In this document: piece after piece, positions 24,732-33,751 of the stretch | How positions within the stretch are numbered: the stretch's first letter is position 1 | Layout of the letters: every line of letters starts with the position of its first letter | Assembly (NCBI RefSeq): GCF_030453185.1 | Contig: NZ_JAKDKW010000006.1 | Location: 1-54,300, forward strand | Length of the DNA: 54,300 nucleotides | Direction: 5' to 3' | From: Yaniella sp. | GTDB taxonomy: Bacteria; Actinomycetota; Actinomycetes; Actinomycetales; Micrococcaceae | Made by a program: the position numbers and the translations under genes | Notes under the pieces: model-generated | What the model was told of the DNA's origin: nothing | What the model saw: the letters and a program-made list of their open reading frames with translations, nothing else | Databases searched by the model: none

Positions 24732-26764
24732 TGTCGTCCAAGCATAAGAATCTACGAGTTAACCAAGCCGAACTCCAAGAGCACCTCCTTGGCCCTTGGG
24801 CAGAAGATCGCCGGCAACTCCGCAAGATTATGGAAGAGCCAATTTTTCATTATCAATTCAACCTCACGAAAGAAGACCAACGTGAGTTGGCGATGCAGCA
24901 AATCCAGGAGTTGGCTGATCGAAAGCTCATTGGCAAAGCGTATCCCAAGGCTTTTGGTGGCAAGGAAGATCCCGGTGGCAATGTCGCAGGATTCTCCGAA
25001 ATGTTCCACGCTAACCCGTCCATGCAAATTAAAGGCGGTGTGCAGTGGGGGCTTTTTGGCTCCGCAATTCTAACCCTGGGTAATGAGGAACAGCATCAGC
25101 GTTGGCTTCCGGGTGTCCTCAGTCTTGAACTCCCCGGTGTATATGCAATGACGGAGATTGGTCATGGTTCGGACGTGGGCAACGTCGATACCACGGCTAC
25201 CTTCATCCCTGAAGACGACGAGTTTGAGATCCACACACCGTTTCGAGCTGCTTGGAAAGAATTCCTCGGCAACGCCGCCAAAGACGGTAAAGCCGCAGTA
25301 GTGTTTGCTCAGTTGATCACGAAGAACGTCAATTATGGTGTTCACGCTTTCTTTGTGCCGTTGCGCGATGACGACGGTAATTTTTTGCCCGGTGTCGGTG
25401 GTGAAGACGATGGCTTCAAAGGCGGCTTGAACGGTATTGATAATGGTCGTTTGCACTTTACACACGTGCGAATCCCACGGACGAACCTGCTGAACAAATT
25501 AGGCGACGTCGATGAGAACGGAGATTACACTACGTCGATCCCATCATCGGGACGCAGATTCTTTACTATGCTGGGTGCACTGGTGCAAGGTCGAGTATCA
25601 CTTGCGACAACAGCTGCGAATGCTTCCGCGCTGGCACTTACCGGTGCTATCACCTACGGAAACCAACGACGTCAGTTCAATGCCGCCTCGGATATTGAAG
25701 AACAGGTCCTGCTGGATTATGGGCTGCATCAACGGCGCTTGATTGACCGTTTGGCACGGACTTACGCTGACATCTTTACGACCAACGACCTGCTATCGAA
25801 GTTTCATGAGGTGTTCTCAGGTGAAGACGACACTGACGATAACCGTCAAGAACTTGAAACCCTTGCCGCCGGTATCAAAGCCGTGACGACTTGGAACGCC
25901 ATGGATACTTTCCAAGAATCTAGAGAAGCAACGGGCGGTGCAGGCTATATTGCTTCGAAGAACCGGTTCAGCGCCCTACGCGACGATTTGGACATCTACA
26001 CCACCTTTGAGGGAGACAATAATGTCTTACTGCAACTCGTGGGCCGCCGTCTATTGGGTGATTACTCCAAAGAATTGGCGAACCCCTCGTTTAAGGTCCT
26101 AAGTCGCTATGTGGCCGAACGCGCTGAGCAGACTCTGTATGAACGTTCCGGCCTGCGTCGTGTCGTCCAGCAAGTGAGCGACATTGGGTCAGATCGTCGC
26201 TCTGCGGCTTGGCTGAAAGACCCCGAAGTTCAGCGCAACCTCTTTACCGATCGCGTGCGTACTCAGATTGCAGAAGTTGCTGAAGCGCTACGCCCTGTAG
26301 CCAAGAAATCTCAGGAAGAACAGGCTCGGGTATTCAACGAAAACCAATACGAACTCATCAAAGCGTCGAAGTCCCATGCCCAGCTACTACAGTGGGAATC
26401 GTTTACCGATGCACTCGACGAGGTTAAAGATCCCGAGACCCAAAAGATCATGACCTGGATGCGGGACTTGTTCGCGTTGTCGACTATCGAACAAGACCTG
26501 GGGTGGTTTATCGAATACGGTCGAATCTCCCAGCAACGTGCACGGACTCTGCGCGAGTACACGAATCGTTTAGCGGCCCGATTGCGCCCACATGCTCAAG
26601 AGCTTGTCGATGCGTTTGGTTATAACCAAAACCACTTACGCATGGATATCACGTCGGGTATAGAACGTGAGCGCCAAGACGAGGCCATGGAATACTACCG
26701 TCACCTTCGTGCTTCGGGCGATGCTCCGATTCCTGAAAAAGTGTACCGAGCGCGTCAAAAATAA
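24731..26764 (+). CDS. Acyl-CoA dehydrogenase/oxidase, FadE5/ACOX-like
   Basis: Flavoenzyme for the first step of acyl-CoA beta-oxidation. At 677 residues it is far longer than ordinary acyl-CoA dehydrogenases (~380) and matches the acyl-CoA oxidase-type or FadE5 build. Visible features are AMTEIGHGSDVGNVDTTATF in the flavin-binding beta domain, HAFFVPLRDDDGNFLPGV, NGRLHFTHVRIPRTNLL, GGAGYIASKNRF, and TTFEGDNNVLLQLVGRRLL with the probable catalytic Glu. The C-terminal ~200 residues are an extra helical domain. Translationally coupled to the TetR gene. Whether electrons pass to O2 or to ETF cannot be told from sequence. Confidence 0.88.
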   Translation: MSSKHKNLRVNQAELQEHLLGPWAEDRRQLRKIMEEPIFHYQFNLTKEDQRELAMQQIQELADRKLIGKAYPKAFGGKEDPGGNVAGFSEMFHANPSMQIKGGVQWGLFGSAILTLGNEEQHQRWLPGVLSLELPGVYAMTEIGHGSDVGNVDTTATFIPEDDEFEIHTPFRAAWKEFLGNAAKDGKAAVVFAQLITKNVNYGVHAFFVPLRDDDGNFLPGVGGEDDGFKGGLNGIDNGRLHFTHVRIPRTNLLNKLGDVDENGDYTTSIPSSGRRFFTMLGALVQGRVSLATTAANASALALTGAITYGNQRRQFNAASDIEEQVLLDYGLHQRRLIDRLARTYADIFTTNDLLSKFHEVFSGEDDTDDNRQELETLAAGIKAVTTWNAMDTFQESREATGGAGYIASKNRFSALRDDLDIYTTFEGDNNVLLQLVGRRLLGDYSKELANPSFKVLSRYVAERAEQTLYERSGLRRVVQQVSDIGSDRRSAAWLKDPEVQRNLFTDRVRTQIAEVAEALRPVAKKSQEEQARVFNENQYELIKASKSHAQLLQWESFTDALDEVKDPETQKIMTWMRDLFALSTIEQDLGWFIEYGRISQQRARTLREYTNRLAARLRPHAQELVDAFGYNQNHLRMDITSGIERERQDEAMEYYRHLRASGDAPIPEKVYRARQK

Positions 26765-26792
26765 TCGGATGAATACCTAACCAACCTCGAAG

Positions 26793-26840
26793 TGTCGCCG
26801 TTACCCACGGTAGCGGCGACACAGTGCTTTAAAGCACTTT
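26793..26840 (+). terminator. Tandem terminator hairpins after the acyl-CoA oxidase gene
   Basis: TGTCGCCGTTACC (26793-26805) pairs with GGTAGCGGCGACA (26809-26821) apart from one G-U. It is followed by a second perfect palindrome AGTGCTTTAAAGCACT (26823-26838) running into T residues. Together they insulate pepN. Confidence 0.85.
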
Positions 26841-26900
26841 TAAGGTACAGCATAAAATTGTGCCGTTATATGAGTGAGCCGAACCAAAACGAGTGATTGA

Positions 26901-29555
26901 ATGAGAGCCATGTCGAATACTCCACTTTTAGATGATGCTCGCTTGACCCGCAATGAGGCAAACGCTCGTTCTGAACTCATTGAGATAGCCAGTTATCATC
27001 TTGAGCTTGACCTGCGCGATGCTATGGACCTGGAGCGGGCCACCTATCCGGTGACCACCACCTTGCACTTCACATCGACCACAGCGGGCGCGGATACATT
27101 TTTGAATTATATGGGTCACACAGTTGAATCTGTAGTGCTCAATGGCGAATCTCTGGATGTTGATCAGGTGGCGGGCTCAGCGCGGATCCTACTGCCGGGC
27201 CTAGCAGAACAGAACACCGTAGTGATCCGCTCGCAAAGTTACTATTCACATTCGGGTGAAGGCTTGCATCGTTTTGTGGACCCCGTCGATGGGCAAGTGT
27301 ACTTATATTCACAGTTTGAACCTGCAGACGCTCGCAGGGTATATCCCAATATGGAGCAACCTGATCTCAAAGCTGCCTTTCACGTGACCATGATCGGTCC
27401 AGACACCTGGACTCTTGCGTCTAATGGCGTCGAAACGGATCGCGAGCAATTGACCGAAGGCATCGCGCAAGTGCAGTTTGCACCGACTAAACCTACGTCC
27501 ACCTATCTGACAACGTTCCTGGCTGGGCCCTATGCTCAGTTTGCAGACACCTGGAACGGTCATGAGGAAACTGGCGCGGCGCCCGTCGACTTGCGGATTT
27601 TTACCAGGCAGTCGCTGGTCGAGTATGTTGACGTCGCCGAGCTCTTTGACCAGACACAACGTGGGTTGACCTGGTTTCACGATCAGTTTCAAGTTGCCTA
27701 TCCCTGGGGCAAATACGACCAGGCGTTTGTACCTGAGTACAACCTCGGCGCTATGGAAAATCCGGGTCTGGTGACGTTTAATGAAGCCTACATCTTCACT
27801 TCTCGCGCGACGATCTCGCAGCACACCAGCAGAGCCACAACAATCATGCACGAAATGTGTCACATGTGGTTCGGGAACCTGGTCACCATGAAATGGTGGG
27901 ACGATTTGTGGTTGAAAGAGTCTTTCGCTGATTTCTTTGGCTCCAAGGCTGTGGCCGACGCGACAAATCTGCCGGGTGCTTGGCAATCTTTTGCCCATCA
28001 ACGTAAGGCATGGGCCTATCTCCAGGACTCCTACCCCACCACCCATCCCATTGTCGCCGACATCGTTGATCTCGAAGCAGCACGTCAAAATTTCGATGGC
28101 ATCACCTATGCCAAGGGAGCTGCCGTGATTAAGCAGCTCTTCCACTATGTGGGTGAAGCTGCGTTTCTGCAGGCATGTCAAACTTACTTCGAACGCTTTG
28201 CCTTCGGCACCGCAGAACTGCCTGATTTTTTAGAAATTCTTGAAGAGGTTTCAAATAGGGACATGCACGAGTGGTCGGCGGCTTGGTTACAGACCTCCGG
28301 CCCCGCGACACTCCACGCGACCGTTGAACCGACCGGGGCGGTCACAATACGTCAGGATTCCACTGATCCGTTGACGGGCGAAACAGTGCTTCGTCCACAT
28401 CACATTTTCGTGTCGATTTTTACTCTCGATGATAACGACCAACTGGTCAGTAGTTCGGAATCCGAGGTTATTATACCAACCGGCGAAACTTCCGTCATCG
28501 TAGAAGACTTGACGATTCCAGCGGAACAACCGCGTGTGGTGTTAGTCAATCACCACGACCAGACGTATGCCCAAGTAGCATTTGACCAGGCTTCCCTGGA
28601 GGCTGTGACCACCTACCCCGTGATAGACCCACATTCCACTGCGATCGCGACAGTCTGGTCAACACTCTGGACCATGGTCCGTAATGCGACATTTTCTGCG
28701 ACATCATTCGTAAGAGCTGCGGCAAAACTTGCTAACTCTATCGATGATGTTTCCATGCACGACAGGGTGCTCCAACAAGCCGTTGCGGGGATCAAGGAGT
28801 TTGCACCCGAGGGCCAGCGAAAACGGCTGACGAAAATTCTCAGCACGGCCCTCATGGACGGACTTGTACAGCTGGAACCGGGATCTGACCGCCAGCGATC
28901 GGTCGCACGAGCACTGGCCATACTGAGTCAGGACACAGTTTCATTGGCAGCAGAAATAACGTTCCTACTTGCCGGCGACGAAACATCCGAGCTCTCTCCC
29001 GGTCTACAAATCGACGACGAGATGAAGTGGTTGCTCCTGAGCAGACTCGCATCACTTGAGCGGATAGACATGATCCGCCTTGATGATGAACTCACCGCAG
29101 CACATACCGCCACCAATGAGTTGTACTATCGAACCGCTGTAGCAGCGCTACCCGATCAGGCGCATCGTACGGCTCTGTGGGTGCAAGTATATAACGGTGT
29201 TGATGCCGAAGGAACTCCGCTGAGCAACGCCCACCTCACAGCGACCGCCCTAGGATTGTCAGCATCACAACCTGGGTTCCTTGCAGAGCACTTCCAAGCA
29301 CTATTGGAAGGACTCATGTTCATCTGGGAGTCCCGCTCCAATAACCTGGCCACCAGAACAATTAACGGGCTCTTTCCCATGAACCATAAGCCGATTAAAG
29401 GTGGCCCAGCTGTCCAAGAAAAGCACCCAGTGGTCGTGAGCATCGACGCTTGGTTAGCTCAATATACAGACGCGCCGGCTGCATTGCAGCGCATTGTGGT
29501 TGAACGTCGTACAGACATTGTCAATCGACTGGTAGCTCAGGCCACGAAGTTCTAG
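26901..29555 (+). CDS. pepN: Aminopeptidase N (M1 family)
   Basis: Cytoplasmic zinc aminopeptidase that removes N-terminal residues from peptides. The exopeptidase motif GAMENPG is near residue 283, and the zinc site HEMCHMWFGN with the following KESFAD Glu near residue 317. TTFLAGPY and FVPEYN flank the active site as in actinobacterial PepN, and the C-terminal ~400 residues are the helical ERAP1-like domain. 884 residues from the ATG at 26901; an ATG at 26910 (MSNTPLL) is an equally good start. There is no signal peptide. It ends 14 bases before the convergent lipoate ligase gene with no terminator visible. Confidence 0.95.
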   Translation: MRAMSNTPLLDDARLTRNEANARSELIEIASYHLELDLRDAMDLERATYPVTTTLHFTSTTAGADTFLNYMGHTVESVVLNGESLDVDQVAGSARILLPGLAEQNTVVIRSQSYYSHSGEGLHRFVDPVDGQVYLYSQFEPADARRVYPNMEQPDLKAAFHVTMIGPDTWTLASNGVETDREQLTEGIAQVQFAPTKPTSTYLTTFLAGPYAQFADTWNGHEETGAAPVDLRIFTRQSLVEYVDVAELFDQTQRGLTWFHDQFQVAYPWGKYDQAFVPEYNLGAMENPGLVTFNEAYIFTSRATISQHTSRATTIMHEMCHMWFGNLVTMKWWDDLWLKESFADFFGSKAVADATNLPGAWQSFAHQRKAWAYLQDSYPTTHPIVADIVDLEAARQNFDGITYAKGAAVIKQLFHYVGEAAFLQACQTYFERFAFGTAELPDFLEILEEVSNRDMHEWSAAWLQTSGPATLHATVEPTGAVTIRQDSTDPLTGETVLRPHHIFVSIFTLDDNDQLVSSSESEVIIPTGETSVIVEDLTIPAEQPRVVLVNHHDQTYAQVAFDQASLEAVTTYPVIDPHSTAIATVWSTLWTMVRNATFSATSFVRAAAKLANSIDDVSMHDRVLQQAVAGIKEFAPEGQRKRLTKILSTALMDGLVQLEPGSDRQRSVARALAILSQDTVSLAAEITFLLAGDETSELSPGLQIDDEMKWLLLSRLASLERIDMIRLDDELTAAHTATNELYYRTAVAALPDQAHRTALWVQVYNGVDAEGTPLSNAHLTATALGLSASQPGFLAEHFQALLEGLMFIWESRSNNLATRTINGLFPMNHKPIKGGPAVQEKHPVVVSIDAWLAQYTDAPAALQRIVVERRTDIVNRLVAQATKF

Positions 29556-29569
29556 GGGTTCGCCACGGT

Positions 29570-30658
29570 TTAGGGGACGCGGTGAATCCATTCACTTGTC
29601 ATGAATTTTTCCTCGGCTAATGCCTCTGCCCTTGCGAGTTCATCGGGGGTGACCTCGCGCGTTCTCGCAGTGTAGCGTTCGGCGAAGGTATCGATCATGA
29701 CATCCCAAATATCAGACCGAGACATACCGGTCTGACGGCGTAGCGGATCAACGCGGGATTGTGCCGAAGTAATCCCCTTATCGGAGATCTTTTCACGCCC
29801 AATACGCAACACATCCGTCATCTTTTGTGCGTCAATGTCGTAAGACATGGTCACGTGGTGCAACATCGAACCTGCGGCCAAGCGTTTCTGCGCGGCACCA
29901 CCGATCTTTCCTTCGGGGGTAGCAATGTCATTGAGCGGCTCGTAGAAGGCCTTAACCTGCATTCGCGCTAAAGCGTCCATTACCCAAGCATCCAGAAAAG
30001 GGTATGAATCGGTAAAGCTCATGCCATCGACCATGGAGGTCGGAGTGTAGAGCGAATACGTGACTGCATTGTCAGCTTCCATGAACATCGCACCGCCGCC
30101 AGAAACACGGCGGACGACTTTAATGTTGTGCTTAGCTACGGCATCAGCGTCGACTTCGTTGCTGTAGCTCTGGAACGAACCGATGACGACGGACGGATCC
30201 GAGAGAGGCCAGCGCCACAACCGCATTGCGGGTTTTGCTCGGCCAGCTGCCACGTCTTCAGTCAGAATCTGATCAAGTGCCACTTGGGTGAAGATAGGTA
30301 TTTCCGTTGGCAAGATGATTTCCCAATCGTGGTCCTGCCAACTGGTAGCGAAACCGGTTGCACGCCGAACTGCAGTGGCTATCGCATGTGCATCGAAGCC
30401 GAACATCACCACTGAATCATCGACAGCTGCTTCAACTGCGCCAGCAATGACTTTGTGGCTGGCATCATATTTCAAGCCGACTAGTGCTTCATTGATATCG
30501 GCGAGTGCCTCATCGGGTTCCAAAAAGAAGTCGCCATTGATATTGGCTTGGGATATAACCCCGTCAGTTACGTTGAGGTCGGCAATCACCAGTTTGCCAC
30601 CAGGCACTTTGAATTCGCCGTGAAATTGTTTGCCAGGAAACCCTTGTGTCGCAGTCAT
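29570..30658 (-). CDS. Lipoate-protein ligase A family protein with N-terminal accessory domain
   Basis: Attaches lipoate (or octanoate) to E2 subunits or the glycine-cleavage H protein. Residues ~110-340 form the LplA/BPL catalytic domain: WPLSDPSVVIGSFQS, RRVSGGGAMF at 183-192 and GKIGGAAQKRLAAGSMLHHV with the conserved Lys. Residues ~10-95 (VPGGKLVIADLNVTDGVI, INGDFFLEPDEALADIN, ALVGLKYD) look like the small domain that in E. coli LplA sits at the C-terminus and in archaea is a separate LplB subunit, so the domain order here is reversed. 362 residues. ATG at 30658. Other members of the family transfer octanoate, so the acyl donor is not certain. Confidence 0.85.
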   Translation of the reverse strand: MTATQGFPGKQFHGEFKVPGGKLVIADLNVTDGVISQANINGDFFLEPDEALADINEALVGLKYDASHKVIAGAVEAAVDDSVVMFGFDAHAIATAVRRATGFATSWQDHDWEIILPTEIPIFTQVALDQILTEDVAAGRAKPAMRLWRWPLSDPSVVIGSFQSYSNEVDADAVAKHNIKVVRRVSGGGAMFMEADNAVTYSLYTPTSMVDGMSFTDSYPFLDAWVMDALARMQVKAFYEPLNDIATPEGKIGGAAQKRLAAGSMLHHVTMSYDIDAQKMTDVLRIGREKISDKGITSAQSRVDPLRRQTGMSRSDIWDVMIDTFAERYTARTREVTPDELARAEALAEEKFMTSEWIHRVP

Positions 30659-30792
30659 ATATCCATCTTACTTGTACCCGTTGAGAGGACGGAAAATGTG
30701 TGTCATGATGCCGGGTGGCGTAGTGGGCTCGCGTTGTAGTAACGGTCACGTCAAGCACTCATAAGATTCGACTTCAGGCTACCCTATCTATT

Positions 30793-31350
30793 ATGGGAAA
30801 TTCACAGCAAGTTGTTGCAACTGGTTGGCACAAAATAGCGATTCTAGGCGGCTGGATCGCCACCTTTCTGCTCGCAGCATGGATTCTCGTGCCCCGACTT
30901 ATTATCGGCACCGCCGTTCCCATTGCATTAGCCTTGACCATTCTTCTTCCGATCATTCTTCTTGCGATCGGTTGTACCGCACTTGGGGTTCCGATATCAC
31001 GCGGCCAGAGCCCTAGTGGGCGGGCAGTCGCATGGTTATGGTTTTCTTTTCTCAATGCATTTGTTGTTGGGCTCTTTTTTCCAGATGACACGATTTTTTC
31101 GGCGACGTCGCATGAGCAAGCAACAGCGTTGATAGCTGTGCTTTTTGGGCCGGGTTGGGAAGGCGCCGGTTCCGCCATTGCAAACCCAGCGGCGATCATT
31201 ATGATCATTTCTGGCATCATTGCGGCGGCATTTGCTGTGCTCGATTCCCGGGAGGGCGGTCCTATACGAACTGATGATGAAGACCACTTCCAAGGGCACG
31301 GTTACTTCGCGATACTGGGTGAGGACGAATACTATCGGCGAGAAAAGTAG
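30793..31350 (+). CDS. Integral membrane protein, unknown function
   Basis: 185 residues with about four hydrophobic segments: ILGGWIATFLLAAWILV, TAVPIALALTILLPIILLAIG, AVAWLWFSFLNAFVVGLFF and PAAIIMIISGIIAAAFAVL. A short acidic cytoplasmic tail follows (DDEDHFQGHGYFAILGEDEYYRREK). It was not recognised as a known family. The ATG at 30793 has no strong Shine-Dalgarno. Its 3' end overlaps the probable beginning of the FUSC-type gene, so the two may be expressed together. The transmembrane count is by eye. Confidence 0.7.
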   Translation: MGNSQQVVATGWHKIAILGGWIATFLLAAWILVPRLIIGTAVPIALALTILLPIILLAIGCTALGVPISRGQSPSGRAVAWLWFSFLNAFVVGLFFPDDTIFSATSHEQATALIAVLFGPGWEGAGSAIANPAAIIMIISGIIAAAFAVLDSREGGPIRTDDEDHFQGHGYFAILGEDEYYRREK

Positions 31351-31891
31351 ATTTTTAGGGCCCGAGACCAGACCACTTCGCAAGGTCCGCCAAGCCGCCA
31401 TGGCTATAGGCCCGCACGCTGGTGCCCATCGGGTTGCCATTCGTGCAGCGACGTCGATCGGTGTACCGCTCATCATCCTATATTTCATGGGGCGAATGGA
31501 TCTGTCGATCTACGCCTCCTTTGGCGCCCTGTCCTCGCTTTACAGTCGTTTTCATTACTACGGCGACCGAATCCGCATGCAGCTTGGCGCCGGTCTTATT
31601 TTTGTAAGTGTCTTGCTGATTGGCACGTTGTTGGCCGTTTTGGATACGGATACGAATGTGCGGATCATGACGATCGCTCTTGTCGCGACGTTGGTGACGG
31701 GAATCGTTGGTGGATACAAGTGGCATCCAGGTGGTGCAACTTTTGCTGTCTTTGCGGCGGGCGCAGTGGCCACGATGCCGGGTAATTGGATTAACCTGGC
31801 ACAAATACTGGTGGTGACGAGTGCTGCCGCAATATTTAGTGTCTCGCTCACTGCGGCATTAGGCCTGTTGCGCACACGAAGCTGGACTTAA
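31319..31891 (+). CDS. FUSC family protein, N-terminal half (frameshifted gene)
   Basis: First half of an aromatic-acid-exporter-like FUSC membrane protein. The typical N-terminal region is GPHAGAHRVAIRAATSIGVPLIILYFMGRMDLSIYASFGALSSLYSRF followed by hydrophobic segments to LTAALGLLRTRSW, then a TAA at 31889. FUSC proteins in related bacteria are usually single chains of ~350 residues, and the missing half lies immediately downstream in another frame. The start is uncertain: GTG 31319 overlaps the preceding gene, while ATG 31400 would begin at the conserved region. This is either a frameshift mutation, a sequencing error or a genuine two-part protein. Confidence 0.65.
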   Translation: MRTNTIGEKSRFLGPETRPLRKVRQAAMAIGPHAGAHRVAIRAATSIGVPLIILYFMGRMDLSIYASFGALSSLYSRFHYYGDRIRMQLGAGLIFVSVLLIGTLLAVLDTDTNVRIMTIALVATLVTGIVGGYKWHPGGATFAVFAAGAVATMPGNWINLAQILVVTSAAAIFSVSLTAALGLLRTRSWT

Positions 31892-31916
31892 AGTCTTTCG
31901 ACCTATACGCCGTGCA

Positions 31917-32393
31917 GTGTTTCAAGCCGATTGGTCGGTAGCAGTCACAGTGGGCATAGGTGCACTTTTAGCCGGTTTGATAGGCCAAACCTTTGACGAT
32001 GACCATTGGTATTGGGCGATGGTTGCCGCAAGTGTCGTGTTAGCCGGCGCTGCCACAACGTCTCGGCTGACCCGCAGCATTCAAAGGTTCATTGGGACAA
32101 CATTGGGGGTGCTCATGGCCGGAGTATTGCTTTGGCTTGAGATGCCAACTCTGGGTGTGGTCGGAGCGGTGATCGTCTTACAAGCCGCGGCAGAATTACT
32201 CATTGGTCGCAACTATGGTGTGGCGATGTTAGCAGTAACTCCATTGGCGTTATTGATGGTCAGTCTAGCTAATCCGATTGATCCCGAAATTTTGGTTGTT
32301 GACCGTGTGTTTGAGACCTTTATCGGTTCGCTTGTGGGTACAGCTATCGCGCTAGTATCGGCGAAGCTCCGATCAGACGAACAGCATAGTTAG
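31917..32393 (+). CDS. FUSC family protein, C-terminal half
   Basis: Second half of the FUSC protein: WSVAVTVGIGALLAG, HWYWAMVAASVVLAGA (the HPYWAM-like signature), RSIQRFIGTTLGVLMAG and RNYGVAMLAVTPLALLM. The frame is open upstream to 31863, and joining the two halves by a +1 step near 31889 gives the smooth sequence SWT-KVFRPIRRAVFQADW, which suggests one original gene. As a separate gene it would need the GTG at 31917, which has no Shine-Dalgarno. Followed by a strong terminator shared with the convergent rpmE2. Confidence 0.65.
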   Translation: MFQADWSVAVTVGIGALLAGLIGQTFDDDHWYWAMVAASVVLAGAATTSRLTRSIQRFIGTTLGVLMAGVLLWLEMPTLGVVGAVIVLQAAAELLIGRNYGVAMLAVTPLALLMVSLANPIDPEILVVDRVFETFIGSLVGTAIALVSAKLRSDEQHS

Positions 32394-32418
32394 GCATGCA
32401 GGATATTAGTTTTAACAT

Positions 32419-32454
32419 AAAACAGCGTCACACCCATTGGTGCGACGCTGTTTT
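32419..32454. terminator. Bidirectional terminator between the FUSC gene and rpmE2
   Basis: AAAACAGCGTC (32419-32429) pairs with GACGCTGTTTT (32444-32454), extended by CACC/GGTG across one mismatch, with a CATT loop. The A and T flanks serve both strands. Confidence 0.9.
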
Positions 32455-32481
32455 AAAGCTGAGATAGAAAAACCGTAGTGG

Positions 32482-32736
32482 TTACTTGCCACCGAAGCCT
32501 TTGAAACGAGCATTGAAACGCTCAACGCGGCCAGCAGTGTCCAAAATACGCTGCTTACCGGTGTAGAACGGGTGGGAGGCAGCCGAGATTTCAACATCGA
32601 TTACCGGGTAGGTGTTGCCGTCATCCCACTCAGCGGTACGCTCGGAAGTTGCGGTGGTACGAGTCAGGACGCGTTCGCCCGACGCCAGGTCATTAAAGAT
32701 TACGTAGCTGTAATCAGGGTGAATATCTTTTTGCAT
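32482..32736 (-). CDS. rpmE2: 50S ribosomal protein L31 type B
   Basis: Ribosomal protein L31 of the zinc-independent type [33 protein letters not shown] and the conserved [25 protein letters not shown]. It has no Cys pairs, in contrast to type A with its CxxC zinc site. It is 84 residues from ATG 32736; the frame is open further upstream but the conserved protein starts at MQKD. Type B L31 is often repressed by Zur and expressed under zinc limitation. A scan of the upstream 170 bases by eye shows no clear Zur palindrome. Confidence 0.96.
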   Translation of the reverse strand: MQKDIHPDYSYVIFNDLASGERVLTRTTATSERTAEWDDGNTYPVIDVEISAASHPFYTGKQRILDTAGRVERFNARFKGFGGK

Positions 32737-32903
32737 GTCTAGTTCCTTCGTTGGTGCCACTGGATTTTGCCAGCCGCACGAAGACAGAGTTGGTAAGTTT
32801 TGATCAGCAGACCAAAACTACATATTACAGGTTTAAGACAGAACTAGCATCTTTGCTGAGCAGTGTGTTCGTACAACCTGATGTTGATGCTATCCGTCTG
32901 GTT

Positions 32904-33734
32904 TTAACTGCTCAGCAAGCGCAAGATCATTACGGTCAGACCAACCGAACCCACAATAACAATGACGCTGCGTAAAACGTTCGGTTTGATTCGTCGGCCG
33001 ATTTTTGCACCAACCGATCCGCCGATTAGTGATGAGACGGCAATTAGCAACACTGCCGTCCAGTCGATTCTGTCGAATGCAAACAGTAAGTAACCAGCAG
33101 CAGCGATGAGGTTGACGGCCAGTGAGAGCCAAGTTTTGATGGCATTGGCATGTACTAGCGTTCCGGATGTCAAAAAGACCCCGAGGATGCCCATCAGCAA
33201 GACCCCCTGCGCCGCAACAAAATAGCCCCCATAGATACCGGTCAGAAACACCAGGATGAATAGTGCCGGCGTAACCGGTCCAGTGGGTAGCGGAGCAATT
33301 TCGGCGCTGATGGGGTCATCCCCATCAGCTTCACGGCGTCGCCGTACCCAGGCATTTAAGCGAGGCTGGAAAACGACAAATAGTATTGCGAAAACGATCA
33401 GGACCGGTGCGACATAGTCGAACACCGTGGGTGGCAATGACATGAGCAACGTCGCCCCAATGAGGCCACCAGCAAGTGAGCCCCATGTCAACGTTTTTGC
33501 GATTCTACCGGCTTCTCGAAGTTCGCGACGATAGCCCCAGGTACCAGAAAACCCTGCAGCGACTAGTCCCATAGCGTTCGATATTTGTGCAGTAACGGGT
33601 GGGAAGCCGACCGCTACCAGGACTGGAAATGTAACAAGTGTGCCGGATCCGACAACGGAGTTGATCGTACCGGCCCAGAAGCCGGCCAACAGCACCAGCA
33701 GTATTTGCCACCACTCTAAACCAAAGAGCTCCAT
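32904..33734 (-). CDS. TSUP family (TauE/SafE) membrane transporter
   Basis: Probable anion or sulfur-compound exporter of the sulfite exporter TauE/SafE family, 276 residues and about eight membrane segments. The repeated family motif appears as GFWAGTINSVVGSGTLVTFPVL near the start and as GIYGGYFVAAQGVLLMGILGVF in the second half. A basic cytoplasmic loop (LNAWVRRRREADGDD) divides the halves. ATG at 33734 follows AAGGA and lies 17 bases after the ABC ATPase gene, so the two are likely cotranscribed. The substrate cannot be inferred. Confidence 0.9.
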   Translation of the reverse strand: MELFGLEWWQILLVLLAGFWAGTINSVVGSGTLVTFPVLVAVGFPPVTAQISNAMGLVAAGFSGTWGYRRELREAGRIAKTLTWGSLAGGLIGATLLMSLPPTVFDYVAPVLIVFAILFVVFQPRLNAWVRRRREADGDDPISAEIAPLPTGPVTPALFILVFLTGIYGGYFVAAQGVLLMGILGVFLTSGTLVHANAIKTWLSLAVNLIAAAGYLLFAFDRIDWTAVLLIAVSSLIGGSVGAKIGRRIKPNVLRSVIVIVGSVGLTVMILRLLSS

Positions 33735-33751
33735 GAGTATCCTTGGAAGGT

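Noticed and set aside
27309-28181. Long open frame antisense to pepN (290 codons)
   Set aside because: Shadow of the M1 aminopeptidase, whose motifs lie in the plus-strand frame.
31880-31895. Programmed +1 frameshift of the prfB kind in the FUSC gene
   Set aside because: The codon before the stop is ACT, which would re-pair poorly on CTT, and there is no Shine-Dalgarno-like stimulator at the right distance. A plain frameshift is simpler.
32737-32903. Zur operator in front of the L31 type B gene
   Set aside because: No palindrome resembling the actinobacterial Zur box could be found by eye, although regulation by zinc is usual for this gene.
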